NCBI RefSeq assembly: GCF_004366815.1
Contig: NZ_SORI01000009.1
Coordinates: 60,758-124,757, forward strand
Source: Aminivibrio pyruvatiphilus
GTDB lineage: Bacteria > Synergistota > Synergistia > Synergistales > Aminobacteriaceae
Length of the DNA: 64,000 nt
Direction: 5' to 3'
Made by a program: the position numbers and the translations under genes. Below are positions 37,273 to 46,501 of this stretch, piece by piece. Numbering within the stretch: the first letter of the stretch is position 1; every line of letters begins with the position of its first letter. The notes beneath the pieces were generated by a model, which did no database searches, was not told the DNA's origin, and saw nothing but the letters and a program-made list of their open reading frames with translations.

Positions 37273-39153
37273 ATGCATTTTCCTGAATATGCCGATGGAA
37301 TGTGGCCGCTTCTCTCGGATGTGAAGCGGCCTTCCCGGTATGCCGGATGCGAGTTCGGCTCCCTGCCCCCGAAGGAGGATTCCGGGGGACTGGTCCGGGT
37401 GTGCCTGGCCTTTCCGGACGTCTACGAAATCGGAATGAGTTACCTCGGATTCCAGATCCTCTATTTCCTGGTCAAGGGGCTGCCCTGGGCAGACGCTGAA
37501 AGGGCCTACTGTCCCTGGACCGACCTCGAGGGACTGCTTCGGGAGAAGGGAATGCCCCTGGCCTCCATGGAGAGCGGCCGCCCCCTGGACCGGTTCGACG
37601 TGGTGGGTTTCACCCTCCAGTACGAACTGAGCTACACCAATATTCTTACCATGCTCGATCTGGGGGGCATCCCGCTCCTGGCGGAGGACCGGGGAGAAGA
37701 TGCTCCCCTGGTGGCTGCCGGAGGGCCGGGAGCCCTGGCCCCCGAACCCCTGGCGCCTTTCGTGGACTTCTTCTGCGTCGGCGAAGGGGAAGAGCTTCTG
37801 CCCGAAGCCCTGAAGATCCTCTCGGAGACGAAGGGAAGGCCGAGGAGAGACCGACTCGAGGCCCTCGCCCGGGTGGAGGGGATCTATGTTCCCTCCCTGG
37901 TGGACTGCGATTTCGTTCCCGGCGGAGGAACGGCCTTCCGGTCGACCGGAGCGGCCCTTCCCGTCCGCCGGAGAATCGTGGACTCCCTCGACGGAGCCTT
38001 TTACCCCGACATGCTCCTGGTTCCGTCCGGCGGCATCGTCCACGACCGGGTTCCCATGGAGCTCTTCCGGGGGTGCACCCGGGGGTGCCGGTTCTGCCAG
38101 GCGGGTATGGTCACCCGTCCCGTGAGGGAACGGTCCGTGAAGACCGTAGTGGAGAAAACCCTTTCCCTGGTGGAAAAGACCGGCTGGGAGGAAGTGGGGC
38201 TCCTCTCCCTCGCTTCCTGCGATTACAGCGGCATTTCGCCGGTCATCCGGGAACTCTCCGCCGCCCTTGCCCCGAAAAACGTGAAGATCAGCCTCCCCAG
38301 CCTGCGAATGGACGCCTTCTCGGTGCACCTCGCCGCGGAGATGGAGTCCATGCGCCGGGGCGGCGTCACCTTCGCTCCGGAGGCGGGCACCCAGAGGCTT
38401 CGGAACGTGATCAACAAGGGGGTCTCCGACGAGGATTTCACCCAGTGCCTCGAGACGGCCTTCTCCAAGGGATGGGACAGGGTGAAGCTCTACTTCATGA
38501 TGGGGCTTCCCACCGAGACCCCCGAAGACCTGGAGGGAATTCTCGACCTCGCCGAGCGGGCCCTGTCCATCGGAAAGAGCAGGGGAAAAAAAGCCCAGGT
38601 TGCCCTGTCCGTGGCCGGCTTCGTCCCCAAGGCCCACACTCCCTTTCAGTGGGAGCCCCAGGCGGGAGTGGACGAGCTCCGGTCCGCCGGGCGCTTCCTG
38701 AAGGGAAAACTTGCCTCCCGGCACGGCGGAAAGAACAGCCGGGTCTCCCTCAAGTACCACGAGCCGGAGCAGACCTTTCTCGAGGGCGTCTTCGCCCGGG
38801 GAGACCGCCGTCTCGCCCCGGCGCTCCTGGAAGCGTGGAGGACGGGGGCGAGGTTCGACGGCTGGAGCGAGACCTTCTCCCTGCCCCGCTGGATGGAAGC
38901 CTTTGAAAAGACGGGGATCGATCCGGCGGAATTCACCGCCCGCAGGCGGGCGGCGGACGAGGGGCTTCCCTGGGATCATATCGATGCCGGGGTGAGCAAG
39001 GCATTTCTTCTCAGGGAGAGGGAACGGGCTCTCGGGGAACTGGTATCCCCCGACTGCAGGCCCCTGGGCGGAATGGAAGGAGCCCCGTGCAGGGCCTGCG
39101 GCGTGCAGGACCGGTGCCCTGTCCTCGGGAAGGGAGGGGCATCCCGTGATTAG
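37273..39153 (+). CDS. B12-binding-domain radical SAM protein (TIGR03960 family)
   Basis: A 626-residue protein with an N-terminal cobalamin-binding-like domain (VCLAFPDVYEIGMSYLGFQ) and a radical SAM domain whose cluster motif is CTRGCRFCQ (Cys-x3-Cys-x2-Cys). A C-terminal cysteine set (CRACGVQDRCPV) may bind another metal. The family is always next to a TIGR03936/DUF2344 protein, here overlapping by 8 nt, and often near rng. The substrate is unknown. AGGAGG precedes the ATG. Confidence 0.9.
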   Translation: MHFPEYADGMWPLLSDVKRPSRYAGCEFGSLPPKEDSGGLVRVCLAFPDVYEIGMSYLGFQILYFLVKGLPWADAERAYCPWTDLEGLLREKGMPLASMESGRPLDRFDVVGFTLQYELSYTNILTMLDLGGIPLLAEDRGEDAPLVAAGGPGALAPEPLAPFVDFFCVGEGEELLPEALKILSETKGRPRRDRLEALARVEGIYVPSLVDCDFVPGGGTAFRSTGAALPVRRRIVDSLDGAFYPDMLLVPSGGIVHDRVPMELFRGCTRGCRFCQAGMVTRPVRERSVKTVVEKTLSLVEKTGWEEVGLLSLASCDYSGISPVIRELSAALAPKNVKISLPSLRMDAFSVHLAAEMESMRRGGVTFAPEAGTQRLRNVINKGVSDEDFTQCLETAFSKGWDRVKLYFMMGLPTETPEDLEGILDLAERALSIGKSRGKKAQVALSVAGFVPKAHTPFQWEPQAGVDELRSAGRFLKGKLASRHGGKNSRVSLKYHEPEQTFLEGVFARGDRRLAPALLEAWRTGARFDGWSETFSLPRWMEAFEKTGIDPAEFTARRRAADEGLPWDHIDAGVSKAFLLRERERALGELVSPDCRPLGGMEGAPCRACGVQDRCPVLGKGGASRD

Positions 39154-39826
39154 GGTCCGCCTCACCTATGCGAAGCGGGGGAGGGCCTGCTTCATTCCCC
39201 ACATCGCCATACCCTCCGTGCTGGCCCGGGGCGCCGCCAGGGCTTCCATCAGTTTCCGGCTTTCCGAGGGATTTACCCCCCGTCCGAAGATCAGCCTGGG
39301 GCCCGAACTTTCCGTGGGCGTTCCCGCCCTTGCCGAACCTTTCGAAGCCTGGCTTACCGGGTACGATGAAGATACCCCCCGCCGGTGGAATCTCTTTTTG
39401 CCCGAAGGGTTTTCCCTCACGGGAAGCACAGTGGTGGACGGTCTCCCCGGAAGCGATGAGGCGAAGTCCCTCGGCAAATGGTGCCGGGCTTCGTCGTGCA
39501 TTCTCGCCCTCAGGGGAAAAAACAGCCCCTCCCTCCAGGAGTTCCTGGAAGAGCTTCGGGAGGAGGGAACGGTCCTTTCCTTCGGCAGCGGACCGGACCT
39601 TCCGGCCGGCTTTTTCCGCCTCGTGATGGAGGATCCGGCGAAAAGGGGCCCCGGCGTGCTGGTGAAAGCCCTGGCCGCCCGGGGGATCATAACGGGGTGG
39701 CCCGATGTCTTTATCCTTCGGGAGGCGGTGGGGTCTCTCTCCCATCCGGAGGGCGGAGGAGAGATCCGGGTCCTGCCTCTTGCGGAACCCCTCAGGGTTC
39801 CGGCCCGGGAGGACGGAAGAGAATGA
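39146..39826 (+). CDS. DUF2344/TIGR03936 radical SAM-associated protein
   Basis: A 226-residue protein beginning RVRLTYAKRGRACFIPHIAI and containing SEGFTPRPKISLGPELSVGVP, the signature of TIGR03936, which in many bacteria is fused to or next to the TIGR03960 radical SAM enzyme. Function unknown; an RNA-modifying or rRNA-linked role has been suggested from its usual neighbours, including RNase G. GTG start overlaps the upstream gene by 8 nt. Confidence 0.88.
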   Translation: MIRVRLTYAKRGRACFIPHIAIPSVLARGAARASISFRLSEGFTPRPKISLGPELSVGVPALAEPFEAWLTGYDEDTPRRWNLFLPEGFSLTGSTVVDGLPGSDEAKSLGKWCRASSCILALRGKNSPSLQEFLEELREEGTVLSFGSGPDLPAGFFRLVMEDPAKRGPGVLVKALAARGIITGWPDVFILREAVGSLSHPEGGGEIRVLPLAEPLRVPAREDGRE

Positions 39827-39835
39827 AGCATTTCC

Positions 39836-39860
39836 GGGGGAGATCCGTCCCCCTGTTTTT
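39836..39860 (+). terminator. Rho-independent terminator before rng
   Basis: GGGGGA (39836-39841) pairs with TCCCCC (39848-39853) across GATCCG, followed by TG and five T. Confidence 0.7.
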
Positions 39861-39895
39861 GGATAATCAGTTTTCTTCGGGAGGAGGGCGTCGCC

Positions 39896-41416
39896 GTGAG
39901 TGAAAGACATGCGGAGCCGGGCGCCGTGAACCGGAAGATTGTGGCCAACTGCATCGATCCGGAAGAGACGAGGGTCGCCATCATCGAGGAGGGCCGCCTC
40001 GCCGACCTGTTCGTGGAGCGGATGTGGGAGCGCCAGAAAGCGGGAGAGATCTACAAGGCCCGGGTGGAGAGCGTCCTTCCGGGCATCCACGCATCCTTCG
40101 TCAACCTCGGCGACGGAAGGAACGCCTTCCTGTACCTGAACGACGCCCGGGGGCTCAATCTCCAGCCGAACCAGGAGCTGCTCGTCCAGGTCACCAAGAC
40201 GGCGAGGAAGAACAAGGGAGCCCGGGTAACTTCCCGGATCTCCCTTCCGGGGCGCTACGTGGTCCTCGTGCCCCACGGCCAGGAGTCGGGGGTTTCCAAG
40301 AGGATCATTGACGAGAACGAACGCAGGAGACTGAAGACCATCGCCCGGGAACTTCGGGGAGAGGATTACGGCATCATCGTCCGGACCGCTGCCGAAGGGG
40401 TGGACGAGGAAAGCCTCTCCCATGACGTGGAGGTTCTCCTCGCGCTCTGGAGGGAGATCGAGCACAACGGCAGGATCCAGTCCGCCCCGTGCCTGCTCTA
40501 CAGGGACCTGGGCCTTCTCGGGAGAGTCCTCCGGGACGAGCTCACCGACGCCGTGTCCGAGATCGTGGTGGACGGCAGGGAAGAGTACGAAAACGTCAAC
40601 AACAGCCTGTCCCTCTTCTCGGGAACGGACCACCCGGAGGTGAGCCTCTACGGGGGCACCACGCCCCTCTTCGAGTTCTACGGCATCGAAAAGGAGATCG
40701 AGGCGGCCCTGGAGCGAAAGGTGTGGCTCCAGTCCGGGGCCTATCTCATCATCGACCACACCGAGGCGCTGACGGTCATCGACGTGAACACGGGAAAATT
40801 CATCGGCAAGACGGACCTCCGCCATACGGTGCTGGAGACCAATCTCGAGGCCGCGTCCGAAATCGCCCGGCAGCTCCGGCTGCGGGCCATCGGCGGCATC
40901 GTGGTCATCGATTTCATCGACATGGATTACGAGGAAGACAGGGCACTCCTCTTGAAGCGACTGGAAGAGGTGTTCCTGCCCGACCGGTACCGGGCGCGTA
41001 TTTTCGGCGTATCCCAGCTCGGGCTCGTGGAGATCACCAGAAAGCGGGCCCGGCCCGACATCCGGTCCACCCTCACCAGGAGCTGCCCCTTCTGCAGCGG
41101 CAACGGGTGGGTTCACCGGGAGGACACCATATCCATGACCATCAAGCGCTTTCTCCGGAAAGTGTCGGCGTCGAACCGCTCGGAGGCCCTCCTGCTGGAG
41201 GCCAACCCGGCGGTGGCCCACTACATTTACGAAACCTACCTCTCCCTCTGGGAGGAGGAGCTCGGCCGGAAGATCTTCCTCGCGGCGGTTCCCGACTTCG
41301 CCTGGAGCAAGTTCCGGCTGGACGCCCAGGGAGGGCTCGAGCAGGTGGAGCGGAGAATGGAACAGATGGAAAAATGGGAGGCCCGTCTCGTTGTATATCG
41401 AACGTCTACATCTTAA
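39896..41416 (+). CDS. rng: Ribonuclease G/E family endoribonuclease
   Basis: A 506-residue RNase E/G. It has an N-terminal S1 domain (GEIYKARVESVLPGIHASFVNLG), the catalytic Mg-binding aspartates in VIDVNTGKF (near 295) and VVIDFIDM (near 337), and the Zn-link CPFCSGNG. No long C-terminal scaffold is present, so it resembles RNase G. It processes 16S rRNA 5' ends and turns over mRNA. GTG start after GGAGGAGGG. Its 3' end overlaps smc by 26 nt. Confidence 0.96.
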   Translation: MSERHAEPGAVNRKIVANCIDPEETRVAIIEEGRLADLFVERMWERQKAGEIYKARVESVLPGIHASFVNLGDGRNAFLYLNDARGLNLQPNQELLVQVTKTARKNKGARVTSRISLPGRYVVLVPHGQESGVSKRIIDENERRRLKTIARELRGEDYGIIVRTAAEGVDEESLSHDVEVLLALWREIEHNGRIQSAPCLLYRDLGLLGRVLRDELTDAVSEIVVDGREEYENVNNSLSLFSGTDHPEVSLYGGTTPLFEFYGIEKEIEAALERKVWLQSGAYLIIDHTEALTVIDVNTGKFIGKTDLRHTVLETNLEAASEIARQLRLRAIGGIVVIDFIDMDYEEDRALLLKRLEEVFLPDRYRARIFGVSQLGLVEITRKRARPDIRSTLTRSCPFCSGNGWVHREDTISMTIKRFLRKVSASNRSEALLLEANPAVAHYIYETYLSLWEEELGRKIFLAAVPDFAWSKFRLDAQGGLEQVERRMEQMEKWEARLVVYRTSTS

Positions 41417-44400
41417 AGGCTTCAAAAGTTTCGGGGCTTCCCAGGACCTGGTGTTTTCCCCGGGGCTCACCGCCATCGTGGGCCCCAACGGGAGCGGAAA
41501 GAGCAACCTCCTCGACGCCCTCCGGTGGGTGCTGGGCGACGGTGGATTCCAGAGGCTCAGGATCGTCAGGCAGGGGGACCTGCTTTTTTCCGGAAGCGTG
41601 AGCATTCCCCCTGCAACAAGAGCGGAAGTGGCCCTTTTCATCAGGCAGGACGGAACTGCCGGCGCAGAAAGCTGCGTCCTCAAGAGATCTTTTTCACCGG
41701 AAACGGGCGCGGTGATTACCGTGGACGGCATCCGGACGAGGCTGTCCGACCTCGATGCCGTAAAGAGGCTCTGGAAGCTCGAAGGCGACCAGTTCGCCTT
41801 TATCGGCCAGGGAGAGGTGGCGGAGGCCATCCGCCAGAGGCCTGCCCAGAGACGGGCCCATCTCGAGCTTCTCTTCGGCATCGACCAGTACCGCCGAAAA
41901 AGGAACGAGACTTCTGCCAAGCTTGTCTCGGCGGAGGAGGAAAGCCTCCGGCTCGGGGCCCTGGTGGCCGAACTCACCAACCGTAGGGAGGAGATAGCTC
42001 CTGCCGTCGCCCTCGCGTCCCGGGCTAAGGTCATCACCGACGGGCTGGAGGAAAAACGGCGGCTCTTTTATTTTCACCGGAGGCGCGTTCTCGAAAAAAG
42101 CCTGGACGCCCTCGGGGAGGAAATCCGGACCCTTGGCGCGGAAGAGGCCTTCCGTATCCGCTGGAGAGACCTGTGGGAACAAATGTACGGCCGCTCTCTC
42201 CGGGAGCGGGGGGAACTTGAAGAGCGGGTGAAATGCCTGAGGGGAGACCGGGAGGAGCTGCTCCGGAAGAGGGAGGATCTCCGGAGAAGCTGCTTCGCCG
42301 CCGCCGCCGCCGTCCGGGAGATACGCTCCAGGATGGCCTCCCTTGAAGGGGAGAAGAAAACCCTTTCAGCCCGTCTCGGAGAAATGGAGGCCGAAAGGGG
42401 CGATATTCTCTCGAAGGAGAACGCCCTTTCCGCCGAGCGTGCCTCCGCTGTCGGGGAAAGAGACAGGCTCCGGGGCCGTATGAACGAGCTCCGGGCTGCC
42501 ATCGAAAAAGAGCTGGAGAGGAAAAAAAACCTCTCCGCCGCCCTTTCGGCTCTGGGCGGGGAAAAGGAAACCCTGCGGTCGAAAAAGGAATCCCGGGAGG
42601 CCTTTCTTGCCGACTGCGACGCCCGGATCATGGCGTCCGGAAAGGCTCTGGCCGCCATGAAGGAAGAGTCGGCCGCCCTGGAAGAGAAAATTGCCGGTCT
42701 TGAACGGAGGGAGGCCGAAGTGGTGGAGGCTCACGGCGACGCCTTTGCCGCCTGCCGGAAAACGGCTTCCGCCCTGCAGCAGGCCCGGAAGGAAGCCGCT
42801 TCCCTCGAAGCGGCCGCCGAGGACCTGAAGACGGCGGAGAGCTCGTCCTACCCGGAACCCGTCCGTTTTCTCACATCGGCATACCGCCTCGGGAAACTTC
42901 AGATTCCGGTGACGGTGGCCGCCGAGTCCTTTTCCTGCCCCCCCTCAATCACCTCCGCCCTGGAGGCATACCTGGGAGGACGGCAGTACTGGATTTTCGT
43001 CAAGACTCTGGCCGAGGCCGGAGCCTGCATCGATCTCCTGAAGGAACGCCGGGCGGGACGAGCCACCTTCCTTCCCCTCGAGAAAAGCCGCCCCCGGTTT
43101 CCCGACAGAAGGGCCGCCCTTCCCGCCCGGGGGATCGTGGGCTGGGCCATGGAGATCATCACGCCGTCGGATGAGTGGGAAACCTGCGTTTCCCACCTCC
43201 TCGGGGACCTGCTGCTGGTGGAGGAGTACTCCGTTGGGGCGCAGCTCGCTTCCAGGGGAGCTTCCTATCCCATAGCGTCCCTGGAGGGGGAAGTGTTCCT
43301 TCCCTCGGGCACGGTGAGCGGCGGACGGACACGGGCCGCCGCGGGGGCCATCGAACGGCGCCGCCGTATCCGGGAGGCGGAGGAACGCCTCGAAAGGGTC
43401 AGGCAGGAAGCCGCCTCCCTTGCCGCCGCCCTCGAAAAGGAAGAGACCCTGGAACGGGCCCGGTCCGCCGAAAAAGAAGCCCTTACCCTGGAGCTGCGGG
43501 AGACCAGAAAGCGCCTTGAGGAAAAGAATCGGGACATGGACATCGAGCGGGCCGCCGGAGAACGGCTGGACCGTGACCGGTTCCAGGCACTCGCCGATGC
43601 TGCCTCGTGGGAGAAACGGATGGCCGAGATCGACGGGGAGATGGAAACCCTCTCCGCTTCCATGCCGTCCCAGAGCGGAGACGATGAAGAAGCCTCCCTT
43701 CCGGCGCGGCTCGCCGAAGCGGAAAATACCTGCGTCCTTCTGGAGGAGCGCCTGTCCAGCGTGGCCTCCCTCAGGAACCGGGCCGCCTCCGAACTTGAGC
43801 GGACCCGGGAGAGGCTGACCCTGCTCGGGGGCGAGCGGGAGAGCTGTCTCGCCAGGGAGCGGGGAGAGAAGGAGCGCCTTGAACGGTGGGGCAGGGAGCA
43901 GTATGTCCTTTTCCGGGAGATCCGGGAGAAGGAGGCCGCCCTGCAGGTTCTGCTCGAAAAGGAAAAGCTGCTGGCTTCCCGTTCGGGGCGGATTTCCGCC
44001 CGGAGCAGGAGAGCTGTGGAGGCCGCCGGCGCCGCCGGAGAACGGGCCCGTACCATCGCCTCGAAAAGGGAGGTGCTGAACGGCGAACTCCGGCAGCTCG
44101 CCGAGATGTGGGAAGAACAGTACCCCTACAGTCCCGAAGAAGCTCCCTCCGGAGAGGAAGGGGAAGCCGCCTCGGCGGCGGTCCGCAGACTGGAGCGGGA
44201 ACTTCGGGCTCTCGGGAACGTGGAATGGGGGGCCCTTTCCGAGGACCAGTCCCTGTCCGCCCGTGTAGCCTTTCTCTCCGAGCAGCTCGGGGACGTGCGT
44301 GCGGCCATAGGGGAACTCCGGGGCATCATCAGCGAGACGGACCGCCATGTGGGCGTCCTTTTCGGCGAGGCCCTGGAGAACATCAACTCCCGCTTCAATT

Positions 44401-44918
44401 CCCTCTTCTGCAGGCTCTTCGGCGGAGGGGAAGCCTGGCTTCGCCTTCAGGGACCCGATCCCGACGACTCCCCCGACGAGGGGGAGAAAGAGGCGTCCCC
44501 CGCCTGGGACGCCGGGGTGGAGATCGTGGCCCGTCCCCCGGGAAAGCACCTGCAGAACCTGGCCCAGCTTTCGGGCGGCGAGCAGACCCTCACAGCCATA
44601 GCCTACCTCTTCGCCTCCATGGAAGTGGCAGGGGTGCCCCTGGCGGTCCTCGACGAAGTGGACGCCGCCCTTGACGAATCGAACCTCCTGAGGTTCGGGG
44701 ACCTTGCAAGGGAATATTCCTCGCCTCCCGGCCAGGGCAAGGGGATCCAGCTTCTCGTCATGACCCATCGCCGGGCCACCATGGAGAGGGCCGACATCCT
44801 CTACGGCGTCACCCTCGCGGAGCCCGGGCTCTCAAAGGTCGTGGGGATGAAGGTGGAGGACTGGGCCGAGCCGGAGGAGAGGGACAGCAGAAGGTTTTCC
44901 GGGGCGGTGCGGCGATGA
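41391..44918 (+). CDS. smc: Chromosome partition protein SMC
   Basis: A 1175-residue SMC ATPase. Walker A is GPNGSGKS (residues 31-38), the hinge spans roughly 495-660 with its Gly-rich turn, two long coiled coils flank it (highly charged with many Glu/Arg repeats), and the C-terminal head has the signature LSGGEQTLTA and Walker B LAVLDEVDAALDE. It compacts and resolves chromosomes with ScpAB, not seen here. The TTG start at 41391, inside rng, is supported by the family start YIERLHLKGFKSF and GGGAGG 9 nt upstream. Confidence 0.97.
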   Translation: MYIERLHLKGFKSFGASQDLVFSPGLTAIVGPNGSGKSNLLDALRWVLGDGGFQRLRIVRQGDLLFSGSVSIPPATRAEVALFIRQDGTAGAESCVLKRSFSPETGAVITVDGIRTRLSDLDAVKRLWKLEGDQFAFIGQGEVAEAIRQRPAQRRAHLELLFGIDQYRRKRNETSAKLVSAEEESLRLGALVAELTNRREEIAPAVALASRAKVITDGLEEKRRLFYFHRRRVLEKSLDALGEEIRTLGAEEAFRIRWRDLWEQMYGRSLRERGELEERVKCLRGDREELLRKREDLRRSCFAAAAAVREIRSRMASLEGEKKTLSARLGEMEAERGDILSKENALSAERASAVGERDRLRGRMNELRAAIEKELERKKNLSAALSALGGEKETLRSKKESREAFLADCDARIMASGKALAAMKEESAALEEKIAGLERREAEVVEAHGDAFAACRKTASALQQARKEAASLEAAAEDLKTAESSSYPEPVRFLTSAYRLGKLQIPVTVAAESFSCPPSITSALEAYLGGRQYWIFVKTLAEAGACIDLLKERRAGRATFLPLEKSRPRFPDRRAALPARGIVGWAMEIITPSDEWETCVSHLLGDLLLVEEYSVGAQLASRGASYPIASLEGEVFLPSGTVSGGRTRAAAGAIERRRRIREAEERLERVRQEAASLAAALEKEETLERARSAEKEALTLELRETRKRLEEKNRDMDIERAAGERLDRDRFQALADAASWEKRMAEIDGEMETLSASMPSQSGDDEEASLPARLAEAENTCVLLEERLSSVASLRNRAASELERTRERLTLLGGERESCLARERGEKERLERWGREQYVLFREIREKEAALQVLLEKEKLLASRSGRISARSRRAVEAAGAAGERARTIASKREVLNGELRQLAEMWEEQYPYSPEEAPSGEEGEAASAAVRRLERELRALGNVEWGALSEDQSLSARVAFLSEQLGDVRAAIGELRGIISETDRHVGVLFGEALENINSRFNSLFCRLFGGGEAWLRLQGPDPDDSPDEGEKEASPAWDAGVEIVARPPGKHLQNLAQLSGGEQTLTAIAYLFASMEVAGVPLAVLDEVDAALDESNLLRFGDLAREYSSPPGQGKGIQLLVMTHRRATMERADILYGVTLAEPGLSKVVGMKVEDWAEPEERDSRRFSGAVRR

Positions 44919-45667
44919 CCGTCACGAGGGACGATCTTCTCTACGGCGCCCTTTCCCTCCGTCAGCCCGCCGGGGGGCCGAGGGTGAACGTGGACACCAT
45001 CCTTCTCGCAGCCTATGTCCGGAATACTTTCCCCCGTTCGGGGGGCAGGGTCATGGAGCTCGGGTGCGCCTCCGGCGCCGTGTCGCTGATCCTCGCCCTG
45101 CGGTTCCCCTCTGTGACCGTCACCGGACTCGAGATCCAGGAGGATCTGGCGGCCCTCGCGGAGGAGAACGCCCTTTCCAACGGGCTCTCGGGGAGAGTGT
45201 CCGTCGTCCGGGGCGACCTCAGGAATTCAGGGACCCTCTTTCCCGCCCAGTCCTTCGACTGCGTGGCCATGAACCCTCCCTACGGGGAACCCGGCCGCGG
45301 AAGGCCCAGCGCCTCCAGTTCGGACCGGCCTGCCCGTCAGGGTATCTGGTGCTCTCTTTCCGACCTGGCGGGGGCGGGAAGGCATCTTCTGAAGCACCGG
45401 GGAAGGATGTACGTTGTCTTCCGGGCGGGCAGGAGCGCCGAACTCATTTCCTCCCTTTCGGAGCAGGGTGTGGAGCCCAAGCGGGTCCGCTTTGTCCACC
45501 CCCTGCCGGGAAGGAAAGCCTCGGTGGTCCTCGTGGAAGCCCTCCGGGGCGGAAAACCGGGCATGACCGTGGAGCCTCCTCTTTTCATCGCGGACGGCAG
45601 CGGGAAGTACACGGAAGAGCTTTTGTCCGCCTATACGAAGGAGGGACTGCCATGCCGCTCGCAGTGA
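44915..45667 (+). CDS. tRNA1(Val) A37 N6-methyltransferase-like SAM-dependent methyltransferase
   Basis: A 250-residue class I methyltransferase. The SAM motif is VMELGCASGAVSLIL and the N6-adenine catalytic motif is NPPYG near residue 119. VNVDTILLAAYV before motif I is typical of the TrmN6/YfiC family. The common pairing with rsmI, here overlapping by 16 nt, also fits. Target tRNA is inferred. ATG overlaps the smc stop as ATGA. Confidence 0.83.
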   Translation: MTVTRDDLLYGALSLRQPAGGPRVNVDTILLAAYVRNTFPRSGGRVMELGCASGAVSLILALRFPSVTVTGLEIQEDLAALAEENALSNGLSGRVSVVRGDLRNSGTLFPAQSFDCVAMNPPYGEPGRGRPSASSSDRPARQGIWCSLSDLAGAGRHLLKHRGRMYVVFRAGRSAELISSLSEQGVEPKRVRFVHPLPGRKASVVLVEALRGGKPGMTVEPPLFIADGSGKYTEELLSAYTKEGLPCRSQ

Positions 45668-46473
45668 TCCCCACCCCTGTGGGAAACCTGGAAGACATGA
45701 CGCCGAGGGCTGTCCGGATGCTGAAGGAAGCCGACGTGATCGCCTGCGAGGATACCCGGACCTCCCTGCCCCTGCTCCGGCATTTCGGCATTTCGGCCCG
45801 CCTCGTCTCCTACCACGCCCACAACGAAAAGGGCAGGACGGAGCACCTTTTCTCCCTGTTGGCGGAGGGGAAAAATGTCGCCCTCATCTCCGACGCGGGA
45901 ACGCCCGGCATTTCCGACCCGGGCTGGGAAATCGTTCGGAGATGCATTGATGAGGAAGTGGACGTGACGGTCCTGCCCGGGCCCACGGCCTTCGTCCCCG
46001 CCCTCGTGCTCTCCGGACTGCAGCCCCACCCCTTCCTGTTCCACGGCTTTCTTCCCGACAAACAGGGGGAGAGGGAGAAGGTCCTCCTGGATCTGGCTCC
46101 CCTGCAGTGCACTCTTGTCTTCTACGTGTCGCCCCACAAGGCGGAGAAGCATCTCCGCCACGCCGCGGACGTGCTCGGAAACAGGAGTGCCGCCCTCGTC
46201 CGGGAGATCAGCAAGGTGTACGAGGAGGCCCGGAGGGGTACCCTGGCGGAACTTGCGGATTCCGTGGCGGAGGGAGTCCGGGGCGAGATCGTCTTGGTGG
46301 TGGAAGGGGCCTCCCCGCCGGAACCCGACGGTGACCGGTGGAGGGAAGCGGCCCTGGCCATGCTGTCGGAAGGCCTTTCCTCCCGGGAGGTTGTCAAAAT
46401 CGTCTCGAAGGAGTATGGTTTATCGAAAAATGACGTCAAATCGTTCCTTTTCGCTGAAAAAGCGGAGGACTGA
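45652..46473 (+). CDS. rsmI: 16S rRNA (cytidine-1402-2'-O)-methyltransferase RsmI
   Basis: A 273-residue SPOUT-unrelated tetrapyrrole-methylase-fold enzyme that 2'-O-methylates C1402 of 16S rRNA. Diagnostic segments are VIPTPVGNLEDMTPRAV, ACEDTRTSLPLLRHF, ALISDAGTPGISDPG and FLPDKQGEREK. ATG 45652 is the homology start with GAAGGAGGG just upstream; the same frame is open far upstream but encodes no homologue. A C-terminal helix bundle ends in LSKNDVKSF. Confidence 0.96.
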   Translation: MPLAVIPTPVGNLEDMTPRAVRMLKEADVIACEDTRTSLPLLRHFGISARLVSYHAHNEKGRTEHLFSLLAEGKNVALISDAGTPGISDPGWEIVRRCIDEEVDVTVLPGPTAFVPALVLSGLQPHPFLFHGFLPDKQGEREKVLLDLAPLQCTLVFYVSPHKAEKHLRHAADVLGNRSAALVREISKVYEEARRGTLAELADSVAEGVRGEIVLVVEGASPPEPDGDRWREAALAMLSEGLSSREVVKIVSKEYGLSKNDVKSFLFAEKAED

Positions 46474-46501
46474 ATTCGAGGAAACGCAGGAGGGAACTGC
46501 C

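Noticed and set aside
36079..39165. 1028-codon antisense frame opposite rodA and the radical SAM gene
   Set aside because: Shadow of GC-rich + strand genes; both underlying genes are clearly homologous to known families.
39011..42037. 1008-codon antisense frame opposite the DUF2344 protein, rng and smc
   Set aside because: It spans three well-supported genes and has no ribosome site or conserved motif.
42000..44400. Repetitive-looking GC-rich sequence in smc
   Set aside because: It reflects the Glu/Arg/Leu heptads of the SMC coiled coils rather than a DNA repeat.
46115..46501. Extension of metG upstream into rsmI
   Set aside because: The frame is open but the product there is not related to methionyl-tRNA synthetase, whose homology starts at 46502 after a good ribosome site.
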